Assembly (NCBI GenBank): GCA_026014805.1
Contig: JAOZHR010000010.1
Span: forward strand, 1-64,000
Reading direction: 5' to 3'
Source of the DNA: Candidatus Bathyarchaeota archaeon
Lineage (GTDB): Archaea > Thermoproteota > Bathyarchaeia > Bathyarchaeales > SOJC01
Length of the DNA stretch: 64,000 nt
Shown: in pieces, positions 7,474 through 15,780 of the stretch
Layout of the letters: every line of letters starts with the position of its first letter
Position numbering within the stretch: position 1 is the stretch's first letter
The notes under the pieces: model-generated
Databases searched by the model: none
What the model was told of the DNA's origin: nothing
The model's input: only the letters and a program-made list of their open reading frames with translations
Program-made: the position numbers and the translations under genes

Positions 7474-8952
7474 TTAAGGTGTGTATTTGAAGGGGTGCTT
7501 CGACCGGTCTTTATTCTCCGTAACCTCATCTGCCGATGGTCTTCCCTCAACGGCTCTTCGAATAGCGTGCCGCATAGCCTTGTAATTATTAATGTACACT
7601 CTTTGCCGATTAACCGCTGACGGATGTACGAAAACGTTCGCAATAATAATCAAATCCTCCGCAGCCCCTTTTGGAATGCTGCCATCCGCCAAACTGTCCG
7701 CGACTGCTTTAGCCACGCCGGCCTGCGCCGGACCATAAATCATACTCGCCTGCCGCATGTTCTTAATCGTCACCGTGGGAACCATCAATGTAACAGGCTT
7801 TACCAAAACATTGGGCTCCAGAATAGCTACAAGCGCCTCATGTCCAGAAGTCGGATTCGCCTTAGCCCTCGCATATGCCTCACCCACAGGACCGTCTTTC
7901 TTGCCAATCATCAGGTCGATATGCGCCACTTCCGCATCCTTCCCAGCCAAAGCCTCACCCACACGCAGCTTGAAATCATGAATTACTTCAGGCATTACGT
8001 GAACAGCCGTAAACCTTTCTTCCAAAGCTTTCTCCTCAACCTCAAACGTAACTGGTTTAGCCTTTATCTTGCCAATCTTCTCCAAATCCAGCCGCAACTC
8101 CTCCCTCGCCTCATACGTAAGCTCACCGCCAACGCTAAGCGGCAATCTTACACGCCCAACCTTAATTCCTATCATGTTCAAAGCCTCCTTAGTGCCCACC
8201 GCGCCACTCTGAGCCGTAATCCTTGCGATTTTCTGAACCTTATACTGCAGCTCACGAGCCCTCTGTAAATCGCCCTTTTGTACGTTGTCGTAGATTTCAA
8301 TCCAAATGTCAGGAATGAAGTTGGCGCTTGCTAGGATTGCTCCGCTGGCTCCAGCAGCCAAAGCCGCCATAACCACCTCGTCATGACCACACATCACGTT
8401 AATTTTGTCGCGAACCTTCTCTAAAACTGCCAAAATGAAGCTAAGTTGCCCGCTGCTGTCTTTGACGCCGACTATGTTGGGTATCTGCGCGAGGTCTTCC
8501 ACCATCTGCCATGGCAAAGGTAGTCCGGTGCATTGAGGTATGTTGTAGAGGATTAAGGGTAAATCCACCTTAGACGCAATAGTGAAATAGTGCTCGTAAA
8601 TTCCTCTGCTGGTAGGCTTTAAGTAGTAAGGTGTCACAATTAAAGCTGCGTCAGCACCCGCATCCTTTGCATACTTTGTCATCTCTAACGCTTGCTCGGT
8701 TCCGCTTGCTCCGGTACCTGCCACAACAGAAACTCTGCCGTTAACCGCGTCAACAACAACGTCAATAACACGCTTCCTTTCCTCGATAGTCATGTTTATG
8801 AACTCACCAGTAGTCCCACACGGAACAACACCGCTAACGCCAAGCTCAATACAGTGATTAACAAGCACACGAATTTGCTCTTCATCAACCTGCTTTCCAT
8901 CATCAGTAAAAGGCGTCACTAAAGCAGGCATGATCCCTTTAGGTTCGAACAT
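7474..8952 (-). CDS. Fusion of DapA-family aldolase and formaldehyde-activating enzyme (Fae)
   Basis: The N-terminal 290 or so residues are a DapA/N-acetylneuraminate-lyase-family TIM barrel: CGTTGE, the catalytic tyrosine in LYNIP (Tyr136) and the Schiff-base lysine in GVKDSSG (Lys164). The arginine that follows this tyrosine motif in true dihydrodipicolinate synthase is absent (YNIPQCTG), so lysine biosynthesis is unlikely. Residues about 325-492 are a complete Fae domain. They include EVAHIDLMIG with the conserved His344, GPAQAGVA, and the SKHPF end. Fae condenses formaldehyde with tetrahydromethanopterin. Fusion suggests the aldolase releases or consumes an aldehyde passed to Fae. ATG 8952 has AAAGGAG 9 bases upstream; the TTG at 8961 abuts that site and is less likely. 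Confidence 0.92.
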   Translation of the reverse strand: MFEPKGIMPALVTPFTDDGKQVDEEQIRVLVNHCIELGVSGVVPCGTTGEFINMTIEERKRVIDVVVDAVNGRVSVVAGTGASGTEQALEMTKYAKDAGADAALIVTPYYLKPTSRGIYEHYFTIASKVDLPLILYNIPQCTGLPLPWQMVEDLAQIPNIVGVKDSSGQLSFILAVLEKVRDKINVMCGHDEVVMAALAAGASGAILASANFIPDIWIEIYDNVQKGDLQRARELQYKVQKIARITAQSGAVGTKEALNMIGIKVGRVRLPLSVGGELTYEAREELRLDLEKIGKIKAKPVTFEVEEKALEERFTAVHVMPEVIHDFKLRVGEALAGKDAEVAHIDLMIGKKDGPVGEAYARAKANPTSGHEALVAILEPNVLVKPVTLMVPTVTIKNMRQASMIYGPAQAGVAKAVADSLADGSIPKGAAEDLIIIANVFVHPSAVNRQRVYINNYKAMRHAIRRAVEGRPSADEVTENKDRSKHPFKYTP

Positions 8953-8980
8953 CAACTCCAACTCCTTTACAATTTATCGT

Positions 8981-8990
8981 GTTTTATATA
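8981..8990 (-). promoter_or_regulatory. TATA-like box for the DapA-Fae gene
   Basis: TATATAAAAC on the minus strand lies about 30 bases upstream of the proposed ATG. It is one half of a divergent promoter region shared with the gene starting near 9125. Confidence 0.45.
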
Positions 8991-9052
8991 CATTTAAGTC
9001 CTTCACTCTACGTTGACCAGTGTAAATTGACATTGATTTCGCAGAGCTATTC

Positions 9053-9062
9053 TTATAAATAC
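9053..9062 (+). promoter_or_regulatory. TATA-like box for the 9125 gene
   Basis: TTATAAATAC lies about 65 bases before the proposed GTG, leaving room for a leader with a ribosome binding site. Confidence 0.4.
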
Positions 9063-9124
9063 TACTCACATTATAACGCAACACAAAGCGCCACTAAAAG
9101 TCATTAGAAAACTTGGAGGAGCAT

Positions 9125-10411
9125 GTGTTGAACAACCTCAAACAAAAATTGAGAATCAAGGAAGAAAACCTAAAGAAAATTAACGATTTCCTTCTGAAAG
9201 AAGACAACCCTCTTGTGGATAATTTACTGAAAATTATTGAAAAATATGGCAGTGTCGAAGAGATTAACCGAAAGGCTCGAGAAGCACGTAAACTCGAAAA
9301 CCTCATGGGTCAACTAAAGGCAAAGAACTCGCCCTTTGTGAAAGATCTTGAGTGGCTTATTGAACAACGGGACAAAGATGCTTTTATCAGCATTCCCAAT
9401 TATCGCAGGAAAATTCTAGGAGATAAAGCCGATTCTATGTCGTTCGATGAGTTATTTGCTGTCACCCTTGAAATCAGCGCGTGCAACTTTTTCCCTTGGG
9501 TTATAGAAGAAGCAAAAAAAGCCATTGCACAGCAGGACCTTATGCCCAGTCGCTTTATTCGCGTCCGTTCCATGAAAGAGCAAGTTGAAGACAATGAAAT
9601 CTTGGCGTTTGCAGCAGCAATGCAGATTGTAGGCGCTTCGTACGTGGAAACGTTAGATACGAAGGGAACTCTGCCTGGACCTGACGGCTTGCCCATCAAC
9701 GTTCACTTAGGTGGACCCGAGACTATCACCGGATATTTTGGCGGTGTCGGGATGCCAAACGAATACGCTTTGAAGTGGGTTGATGAATTTCTGCACTATT
9801 ACACTGAATACGGCATTCGACAGGTGTTGAATATAAACATAGGAAGCGTAATGCTGGGATACTGGCTCCACAAGCTTGGAATCGACATCGAATTCAAGAT
9901 TTCAGTATTTCTGGGCAACGACAATCCTTACTCTTGCTTCTGGACACTAATGACCGCTAAACTCTTCAGTCGTAACGATGGCACAAGCCCACTAATAGGC
10001 TTCAATCTTTCGAATGCCGTCAATAACGAGACAATTGAAATTTCAGCCTATATACGAAAAGATTTCGAATTTGAAGACATTGTGCGCATTGAACATCACA
10101 TCGTAGAAACTTACAAGAGCATTGTCAGACAGCCATACAACCGACTTGACGAACTTCTGGAAATCGCAGACCATGTGAAGAACATTAGTGCCAAACATGA
10201 AGGCGGGTTGCTCGAAGTTGAGAAAGGCCGGGAACACCCGTCCGACGTCTTGGAATATTTTGTCCCCAAAAAGGACATTCTTGCGCAGAATTTGATGCCG
10301 AAACTAACAATTAATTATCTTGATAAGCATGACTCGATGAATAGAACTGCTAAAGCCCTCACCGAGCGAGGCTTAACCTTCATCGCCGCTCAGAAACTGC
10401 ACAAGAAATAG
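9125..10411 (+). CDS. Conserved-looking soluble protein of unknown function, beside DapA-Fae
   Basis: About 429 residues with no signal peptide or membrane segment. The first 70 residues are highly charged and helical. The rest has the alternating hydrophobic pattern of an alpha/beta (possibly barrel) enzyme, with glycine-rich loops (LPGPDGLPINVHLGGPE and GYFGGVGMPNEYA) and paired histidines (RIEHHIVE). I do not recognise the family. GGAGGAG at 9115-9121 favours GTG 9125 or TTG 9128 over the TTG at 9113. Divergent transcription from the DapA-Fae fusion hints at a role in the same aldehyde or one-carbon pathway, but this is inference from position only. Confidence 0.8.
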   Translation: MLNNLKQKLRIKEENLKKINDFLLKEDNPLVDNLLKIIEKYGSVEEINRKAREARKLENLMGQLKAKNSPFVKDLEWLIEQRDKDAFISIPNYRRKILGDKADSMSFDELFAVTLEISACNFFPWVIEEAKKAIAQQDLMPSRFIRVRSMKEQVEDNEILAFAAAMQIVGASYVETLDTKGTLPGPDGLPINVHLGGPETITGYFGGVGMPNEYALKWVDEFLHYYTEYGIRQVLNINIGSVMLGYWLHKLGIDIEFKISVFLGNDNPYSCFWTLMTAKLFSRNDGTSPLIGFNLSNAVNNETIEISAYIRKDFEFEDIVRIEHHIVETYKSIVRQPYNRLDELLEIADHVKNISAKHEGGLLEVEKGREHPSDVLEYFVPKKDILAQNLMPKLTINYLDKHDSMNRTAKALTERGLTFIAAQKLHKK

Positions 10412-10436
10412 ATGGTACTGATGCTTACAGCGAAGC

Positions 10437-11156
10437 TTACCACGTTGTCGTCTTAGGACGCCTTACCATTAAGAGAATTGTTGTTACAACGAAGATTCCT
10501 GTAGTTATTATGAAGATGTACATCAAACCTGTTGAGTTATTCTCACCGATCTGCTGACCTTCCAACTGTTGATACTTCTGCTGTAAATCGGTATAGTTTA
10601 CCTCCAATGCAGTATGGTTAGCCTGCAAGTCGTTACAGAAACTATTCAAAGCCTCATAATCTTGTCTCAACTCTTCGTAAGGTTTGTTTTGAATATACGT
10701 GGCGGCAAAGGCTTTAAGCTTATCAAATACTGATGGATCGCCTTCAATAGACCAATTATAGTCTACTTCACCGTAAAGCAAGCCAGGTAACGTGTCCTTT
10801 GGAATTAGCACCTCATATGAAGTTTCATTGAACTCCCCCAAATTGAGATGTGCATCTTCAAGAAACGCAGTGTTATCGAGTAGTGTTTCGTCTCGACTTT
10901 CCTTCAAGCTGAAAATATTTACTTGGATATAGTGGATGTGGATATTTGCCTGTGTAGCCTCTGCTCGTATTGTGATGTTTATGTTCTCTTCGCGCCAAGC
11001 TAGGGCGCTTGTTTCTATTTCTACAAGCAGACCTAGCGAATCAAGCGAGTAACATTTGTATTTCTCATCAGTTTCTGAGTATACGGGTGCGCTCACGCAT
11101 ATAGTTGTAAGAATCACTGTTGCTATCAGTAAAGATACTAATCGTTTAGTGTTCAA
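10437..11156 (-). CDS. Secreted, C-terminally membrane-anchored protein
   Basis: At 239 residues it has a clear signal peptide (positive MNTKR, then a hydrophobic run ending near ASAPVYS). An extracellular beta-rich domain with several N-glycosylation sequons (NIT, NET, NHT, NYT, NNST) follows. Next comes a coiled coil around residues 155-200 rich in Gln, Leu and Glu. One C-terminal transmembrane helix precedes RRPKTTTW. This is the layout of an archaeal cell-surface protein anchored in the membrane. No enzyme motif is seen. Confidence 0.75.
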   Translation of the reverse strand: MNTKRLVSLLIATVILTTICVSAPVYSETDEKYKCYSLDSLGLLVEIETSALAWREENINITIRAEATQANIHIHYIQVNIFSLKESRDETLLDNTAFLEDAHLNLGEFNETSYEVLIPKDTLPGLLYGEVDYNWSIEGDPSVFDKLKAFAATYIQNKPYEELRQDYEALNSFCNDLQANHTALEVNYTDLQQKYQQLEGQQIGENNSTGLMYIFIITTGIFVVTTILLMVRRPKTTTW

Positions 11157-11281
11157 TCTTTTTCCACCTTCTAGAAGCGCTTAGTGGGTTCTATCAAACA
11201 GTATTTAACGGTTTTCTAACATTATTTTGAAAAACTAAAACCGTTTCAAGCGTATTTTTAATTTTTGCTATCGAAAATCTG

Positions 11282-11527
11282 CTATTCCAATGCGCGTATA
11301 AAACGTTGGTATACATACAGGAAGTAAATAAGAGCAAATAAAGTCAGCACGACTTCAAACGACAAAATCAGCTGGTTATGCTCCACTGCGAAAAAGTAGC
11401 CTTGTGTAACAATGTCTGAGAAAACAAGAATCTGCAGAAATATGGCTCCTCCAATACAGCTAAATCCCAAACAGTGGACAAATTGCCGCAAACGTCGGTC
11501 AACTCTCACGCTAAACAAGTCTATCAA
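11282..11527 (-). CDS. Small two-helix membrane protein
   Basis: At 81 residues it has two hydrophobic helices (about residues 18-38 and 50-72) after a basic N-terminus with VRVDRRLRQ. It is short and unrecognised. The amphipathic layout and the lack of a competing frame make it plausible. Confidence 0.5.
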   Translation of the reverse strand: MIDLFSVRVDRRLRQFVHCLGFSCIGGAIFLQILVFSDIVTQGYFFAVEHNQLILSFEVVLTLFALIYFLYVYQRFIRALE

Positions 11528-11863
11528 AAATACAATAGCAAACCGCGTATCTTAAGGTTTACGAAACTCAGGATAAAATGTAACATAATAATTCCTTCTT
11601 TAGATTTTAAATAGCTACGACTCATTCTCTAAAGTGAAATCTTTTTTTCCTTCTTCTGTAAGCTTCACAGAATATTTGCTGAATAGTTTCCTGAACAGAG
11701 TTGGATGCTCCGTTCACCTTTCGCGGATAGAGGTACCCTGCAAAGTATTTCGTTTATTTGGAGAACGATAAGCCAAAGTCCAAAAAGACTTTAGTGTATT
11801 TATCTTGGAGAACAATTGTTGCCGCCTATCTCGTTGATTCCACCGAAAAAAGTTAGGGTTGCC
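11528..11863. other. Gene-poor gap with a possible wHTH remnant
   Basis: About 330 bases without an intact gene. It holds the short minus-strand fragment listed next and AT-rich sequence. No RNA gene was recognised. Confidence 0.4.
11615..11713 (-). pseudogene. Possible C-terminal scrap of a winged-helix protein
   Basis: Thirty-two codons ending in TAG read as FRKLFSKYSVKLTEEGKKDF and a short tail. The pattern of a beta wing followed by LTEEGKK is common at the end of archaeal winged-helix regulators. There is an upstream stop and no start. The fragment is short, so this is a weak call. Confidence 0.25.
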
Positions 11864-13570
11864 TTATTCATTGCTTCTCTTTTTTCCCATTTTTTTGCAG
11901 ATGTTTGCTATTATCAAAATAATATGAGGCAAGGTGAATACGCTGAAGACTTTTGTGTATTTTGCAGAAGCAGCCTTCTTTATGTTTTCTCTTCTTCCTC
12001 CCGCCTCTAAATAGCCTTCTACAAAAGAAGAAGCAATTATTCTGGCGGGTTCGCCAGAGTGAATTGGAAGAATGTAATGGCCTGAGTAGTAAAGGAACTC
12101 TGCAATGTCCCAAGGCTGGTTTCCGTTTCTTGTTGCTTGTTCAAGGTCCAAAAAGCATATTTCGCCGTCATCTGAAACAAGTATGTTTTCAGGCTTGCAG
12201 TCTCCGAGAGCTACACCCAACGAATGTATTTCTGCGATTTCTTTTCCAACTGCTTTAATAATTTCACTATTCTTTATTCTGCCTTCTTTTGATGATGAGG
12301 TAATTATTCGTTTCACTATTTCACCTAGTTTTTCTCCTTCGATATACTCTTCGAAAATCAAACGCTCTTTAAGACTGACGTAAAGAATGCGGGGAACAGC
12401 GACACCGTGTTTGCTAAGAAACCGGTTGATGGAGTACTCTCTTTCGAGCCGCGTTTTTCCAAGCATAGCGAATGATTGAGTACCTAGAGTCCAAAGGGTT
12501 AAGGGAAACCATTTGAGACCCAGCCAATCGTCGAACTTTTTCACTACTATCTTCTGTGTTTCATGATTTTTTTGAAGGCAAAGTAAGAAGACACTATTTA
12601 GAACGCCGCCCATTTCTTCAATTGTCATTTTTAACGCTTCTCCGCCAGGCACGGTCTTTCGTACGAAGTCTTGGATGTTTGTTTTATCGGAAAAAGGAAC
12701 TGGCCCGAGAGGTGTGGGCATTAATAGATATTTTTCTGTTTCTTCTAGTTCTCTAAGTAATTTTTTTCCTGTTCTTCGATGAGAACTTCTTGCAAAGAAG
12801 CTTCGATCTTGTAGGAAAGCCGTTGTTATTTTTGAGGAAATGCTTTGAATATAGGGCAATAGAGCTTTTTGGATGGATATGGAGATGTTGGAAATTTTTG
12901 TTCTCTGGCGTTTTGTTGCTTCTATAAAATCTTTGTCAATTCTTATGTAGCCATTGGAAAACGCTATGTAGTTTTCTGTTTCTAATTCCCTTAGAGCTTT
13001 TAGGTAGCCATTCATGATAGAATTGACATTTTGTTTTCTCGTCTTTCTCTTGAACATGTTTAAGACGCTGTACTTTAAAGGTGGGAAAAGTCTCGCCCTT
13101 CTTCGTATAACTTCATACATGAAGTACTCTGGTTTAATGAGAAGCTCCACAGATAATTCGGGGTATTGCAGGATTATGCTTTTTAGGAGCTCCAACGCAA
13201 ACCGTTTTTTCATTTTCACCTCCATTTCTTTTAAATAGGTGGGGTTTTTCCATGGTTTGTAAGGTACGGTGATTATTTCTGCAGTGAATTCGCCGAGTTT
13301 TCCATGTTCTATGTCGCTTTCGAAATCTTTTTGGTCGATTGCTAGAATAGAGAGATTGACATTGTTTACTTGTTTGGTCAAATTGCGTATCTTGGGAGAG
13401 TAGTTAGGTATTATTATTAAGGCGTTTATGCCCTTTTTTTTCTCGGCGCATCCGTATACTCTCGGACCATAAAAGCAAGCAGCAAAAATATCTTTAGAGC
13501 TTACAATCTCTTTGCACAGTTTTAGAATTTGTTCTTCTTCAACTGCCTTGTTGCTGACAAGTCTGGTCAT
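11864..13570 (-). CDS. Nucleotidyltransferase-like / Bud32-like kinase fusion with C-terminal hydrophobic helix
   Basis: A 568-residue protein. Residues 1-110 look like a minimal nucleotidyltransferase fold (ACFYGPRVYG, then INALIIIP). Residues 130-300 are helical and basic. From about 370 onward there is an atypical protein kinase of the Bud32/RIO kind: VPRILYVS, EEYIEGEKL, a catalytic loop GDCKPENIL (Asp in place of HRD) and FLDLEQA in place of DFG. A hydrophobic segment near residues 545-560 may touch the membrane. The target is unknown. Bud32-like kinases in KEOPS act in t6A synthesis, but the large N-terminal extension makes this a different paralog. ATG 13570 follows a TATA-like TCTTATATTC about 20 bases upstream. 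Confidence 0.8.
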   Translation of the reverse strand: MTRLVSNKAVEEEQILKLCKEIVSSKDIFAACFYGPRVYGCAEKKKGINALIIIPNYSPKIRNLTKQVNNVNLSILAIDQKDFESDIEHGKLGEFTAEIITVPYKPWKNPTYLKEMEVKMKKRFALELLKSIILQYPELSVELLIKPEYFMYEVIRRRARLFPPLKYSVLNMFKRKTRKQNVNSIMNGYLKALRELETENYIAFSNGYIRIDKDFIEATKRQRTKISNISISIQKALLPYIQSISSKITTAFLQDRSFFARSSHRRTGKKLLRELEETEKYLLMPTPLGPVPFSDKTNIQDFVRKTVPGGEALKMTIEEMGGVLNSVFLLCLQKNHETQKIVVKKFDDWLGLKWFPLTLWTLGTQSFAMLGKTRLEREYSINRFLSKHGVAVPRILYVSLKERLIFEEYIEGEKLGEIVKRIITSSSKEGRIKNSEIIKAVGKEIAEIHSLGVALGDCKPENILVSDDGEICFLDLEQATRNGNQPWDIAEFLYYSGHYILPIHSGEPARIIASSFVEGYLEAGGRRENIKKAASAKYTKVFSVFTLPHIILIIANICKKMGKKRSNE

Positions 13571-13620
13571 TGCTGCCGCATAGAATATAAGATTTTTTCG
13601 TGCTTAAAAACTATCTTCAA

Positions 13621-13630
13621 AGTATAAATA
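13621..13630 (+). promoter_or_regulatory. TATA-like box for the small coiled-coil gene
   Basis: AGTATAAATA lies about 40 bases upstream of the GTG at 13666 and fits an archaeal TATA element. Confidence 0.4.
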
Positions 13631-13665
13631 CGCCATTTTCTTAACAGCATTAAAGAGGTGATTGT

Positions 13666-13821
13666 GTGGCCAAAGAAGGTGAAACTGGAAAAGAGGCTTC
13701 AAATCTTCTTGAAAGAGTTGTGCGACTTGAAGTTAAAGTTGAGGAACTCACCAAACGCCTTGACAGCCTTTCAAACTACGCCAAAGAACTCTACAACTAT
13801 CTACAAAAGATGAGATCATAA
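13666..13821 (+). CDS. Small coiled-coil protein (51 residues)
   Basis: GTG start with AGAGGTGAT a few bases upstream. The product is almost entirely one amphipathic helix with a heptad pattern: LLERVVRLEVKVEELTKRL, then YAKELYNYLQKM. It has no cysteine and no membrane segment. The good ribosome binding site, the upstream TATA box and the clean heptads support a real gene. It may be an oligomerisation or adaptor protein; the function is unknown. Confidence 0.65.
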   Translation: MAKEGETGKEASNLLERVVRLEVKVEELTKRLDSLSNYAKELYNYLQKMRS

Positions 13822-13972
13822 AAACAGCAAAAAGGTCGAGATAATGACGGAGATATCCTCCCCACGCACAGTGGTTCCAAACATAAAAAGTAGGCTTCGT
13901 TTTTCCAAGAATGTCGCGCATATAAATCTTATAAGGAAGGTCAAACGAAAAGAATAGCCAAGGTGAAGGAAA

Positions 13973-14233
13973 TTGAGTTTGATAACGATATTACAAGCAG
14001 AATGGGAAGTCGCTGGGTTAGCTGGGATCTTGTGCATCATACCGGTCGTCTTCTTTCTCATAGCAATCCTACTATGCGTTTGGGTATACAGGGACGCTGA
14101 ATCACGAGGAATGAACGGCGCGCTTTGGCTTATCATCGTTCTAATAACTGGCATCATCGGGCTAATCATATACCTAATCGTGAGAAAAGACAAGACTCCT
14201 AGTTCTCCAGTGCCTCCTAGTCCCCCTGCTTAG
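13973..14233 (+). CDS. Small PLDc_N-like membrane protein
   Basis: At 86 residues it has two transmembrane helices separated by WVYRDAESRGMNG, the motif of the short PLDc_N / phospholipase-D-N-terminal-like membrane domain. It ends in a Pro/Ser-rich tail (SSPVPPSPPA). TTG start with GGTGAAGG about 5 bases upstream. Such proteins are common in archaea and lack an assigned function. Confidence 0.7.
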   Translation: MSLITILQAEWEVAGLAGILCIIPVVFFLIAILLCVWVYRDAESRGMNGALWLIIVLITGIIGLIIYLIVRKDKTPSSPVPPSPPA

Positions 14234-14342
14234 AAATATGACTAGAGTTTGTCCCAGTAACGGTTAAGGGTTAACGTTCTCATAGCGTAGAGCTACGATT
14301 GTTTTAAATTAGAGTATAATACCAACAACTATTTGTGTCACT

Positions 14343-14969
14343 ATGCCACCCACCGAAGATATTTTTGTCGATATTTTCAATTCCATTGGCCACCTAGTAT
14401 GTCATCAGATACCAAACCGAACGCTCATTATCGGCAACTACTATCTTCCAGTATGCGCCAGATGTACGGGTGCATACCTTGGTTTCTACTTAGGCTATCT
14501 TCTGCTGCCTATGCGTAGAGAAGAAGCATGTGGTCCCCCCAACCTCTGGGTCACACTTCTCATGCTTGCGCCAATTACAATTGATGCTATAACTCAATGG
14601 GTTGGCTTGAGAACAAGCACAAACGAGCTTAGGCTAATAACCGGACTATTGTTTGGATTGGCTCTGGCTCCGTTGCTGGTATATTCACTATCACAGATTC
14701 CAATGAGCAGAAAACTTCCTATTCTGCGGAATTTCCTTCCTGAGAGCGTTAGGTTTGATGATAAAGACTCTTGGCTTGGTGGTAAAGCTCTAGGACTTGG
14801 TTTGCTAATGGCTGTTGCTCTATTCTTTTTTATCAACTCAATCGTCGGATCTGCCAATTATCTTTTCTACTGGTTGTTGAGCCCTCTAATCATCATCTCT
14901 ATCGCTTTGCACATTTTTCTTCTACCGATTTATCTAGTGATTTCGTTCTTTGCTCATGTAAGAAAGTAA
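14343..14969 (+). CDS. DUF2085 family membrane protein
   Basis: At 208 residues it has the family signature near the N-terminus, CHQIPNRTL then YLPVCARCTGAYLGFYLGY, with the conserved Cys/His set. Four to five transmembrane helices follow. The family is widespread in archaea and bacteria and has no established activity; the Cys-His cluster could bind a metal. A TATA-like GTATAATACC lies about 30 bases before the ATG, so translation may be leaderless or nearly so. Confidence 0.85.
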   Translation: MPPTEDIFVDIFNSIGHLVCHQIPNRTLIIGNYYLPVCARCTGAYLGFYLGYLLLPMRREEACGPPNLWVTLLMLAPITIDAITQWVGLRTSTNELRLITGLLFGLALAPLLVYSLSQIPMSRKLPILRNFLPESVRFDDKDSWLGGKALGLGLLMAVALFFFINSIVGSANYLFYWLLSPLIIISIALHIFLLPIYLVISFFAHVRK

Positions 14970-14997
14970 TTCAGCTCAGCACACTTGTACAAATGAG

Positions 14998-15780
14998 TCA
15001 TTTTCGTTCAATTATCTTCATGTAGGCAAACGTGCCAGTCGTAGCAAAAACCATTGAGAAAACCACTAGATTTCTTATCATGTCAAACGTGAAAGGCGGG
15101 GTCCCTAGAAGAAACGATCTGATAAGGTCTGCGCCGCTGGTTAGAGGGTTAAGTTCAGCCAACATCACTATGGGCTGAGGCATCACACCTTCCGCTCCAA
15201 GCGTTTGGATAAGCGACAACGGATAAAAGATGCTGCTACAGAAAAACAGTACATAATAAACTAAGCCTCTTGCAGTAACGAATTTCTCAAAGCTCGTTGT
15301 GGAAACTGCTGTGGCTATGCTCAAACCTGAAATTCCAGTTGCCAACATGAAAAGGGCGAACAAAATTACAAGTAGCTGCAACAATGATGGAAAGCCAAGA
15401 AAAAGAAAAGTTGTCAAGAGCAGCGGCGACATGTACACCATTCCCCTCAATCCACCTGCAAGCAACCTGCCAATGGCGAGTTCCAAACGTGTAATGGGAA
15501 GGCTGAGCAGGTAATGGTGAATTTGGCGACGAACCTCCATATTTATTTCCCGACCAATCATGAAGGCTGAAGCAAATAAACCCACTATGGTGACGCCTGG
15601 GGCAAAAAAGTTGAAATAACTCGTGATTTCCTTCATTATTTCTTGGCTCACCATCTGATTGTACACTACCGCCATGACAAATAGATCGGCAAGATTCATG
15701 CTTATGAGACCGGCTAACCACCATTTGTAACGAAAGAAGTTTCTGAAATCATGTTCAATTACATGTAGAATCGCTTTCAC
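14998..15780 (-). CDS. ABC-2 type transporter permease (second copy)
   Basis: A 260-residue ABC-2 permease with six hydrophobic segments. It starts MKAILHVIEHDFRNFFRYKWW, the cytoplasmic lead-in of this family, and carries the conserved LPITRLELAIGRLLAGG loop. It is last of a three-gene leftward operon (ATPase, permease, permease) and begins directly after the stop of the preceding permease. The two permeases are paralogs and probably form a heterodimeric export channel. Confidence 0.88.
   Translation of the reverse strand: MKAILHVIEHDFRNFFRYKWWLAGLISMNLADLFVMAVVYNQMVSQEIMKEITSYFNFFAPGVTIVGLFASAFMIGREINMEVRRQIHHYLLSLPITRLELAIGRLLAGGLRGMVYMSPLLLTTFLFLGFPSLLQLLVILFALFMLATGISGLSIATAVSTTSFEKFVTARGLVYYVLFFCSSIFYPLSLIQTLGAEGVMPQPIVMLAELNPLTSGADLIRSFLLGTPPFTFDMIRNLVVFSMVFATTGTFAYMKIIERK

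Noticed and set aside
7624-8268. 214-codon plus-strand frame opposite the DapA-Fae gene
   Set aside because: It lies entirely antisense to two conserved enzyme domains and its translation has no domain features.
7474-8952. Reading the N-terminal domain as true dihydrodipicolinate synthase for lysine synthesis
   Set aside because: The arginine following the catalytic tyrosine motif is replaced (YNIPQCTG), and the fusion to Fae argues for a different aldol reaction.
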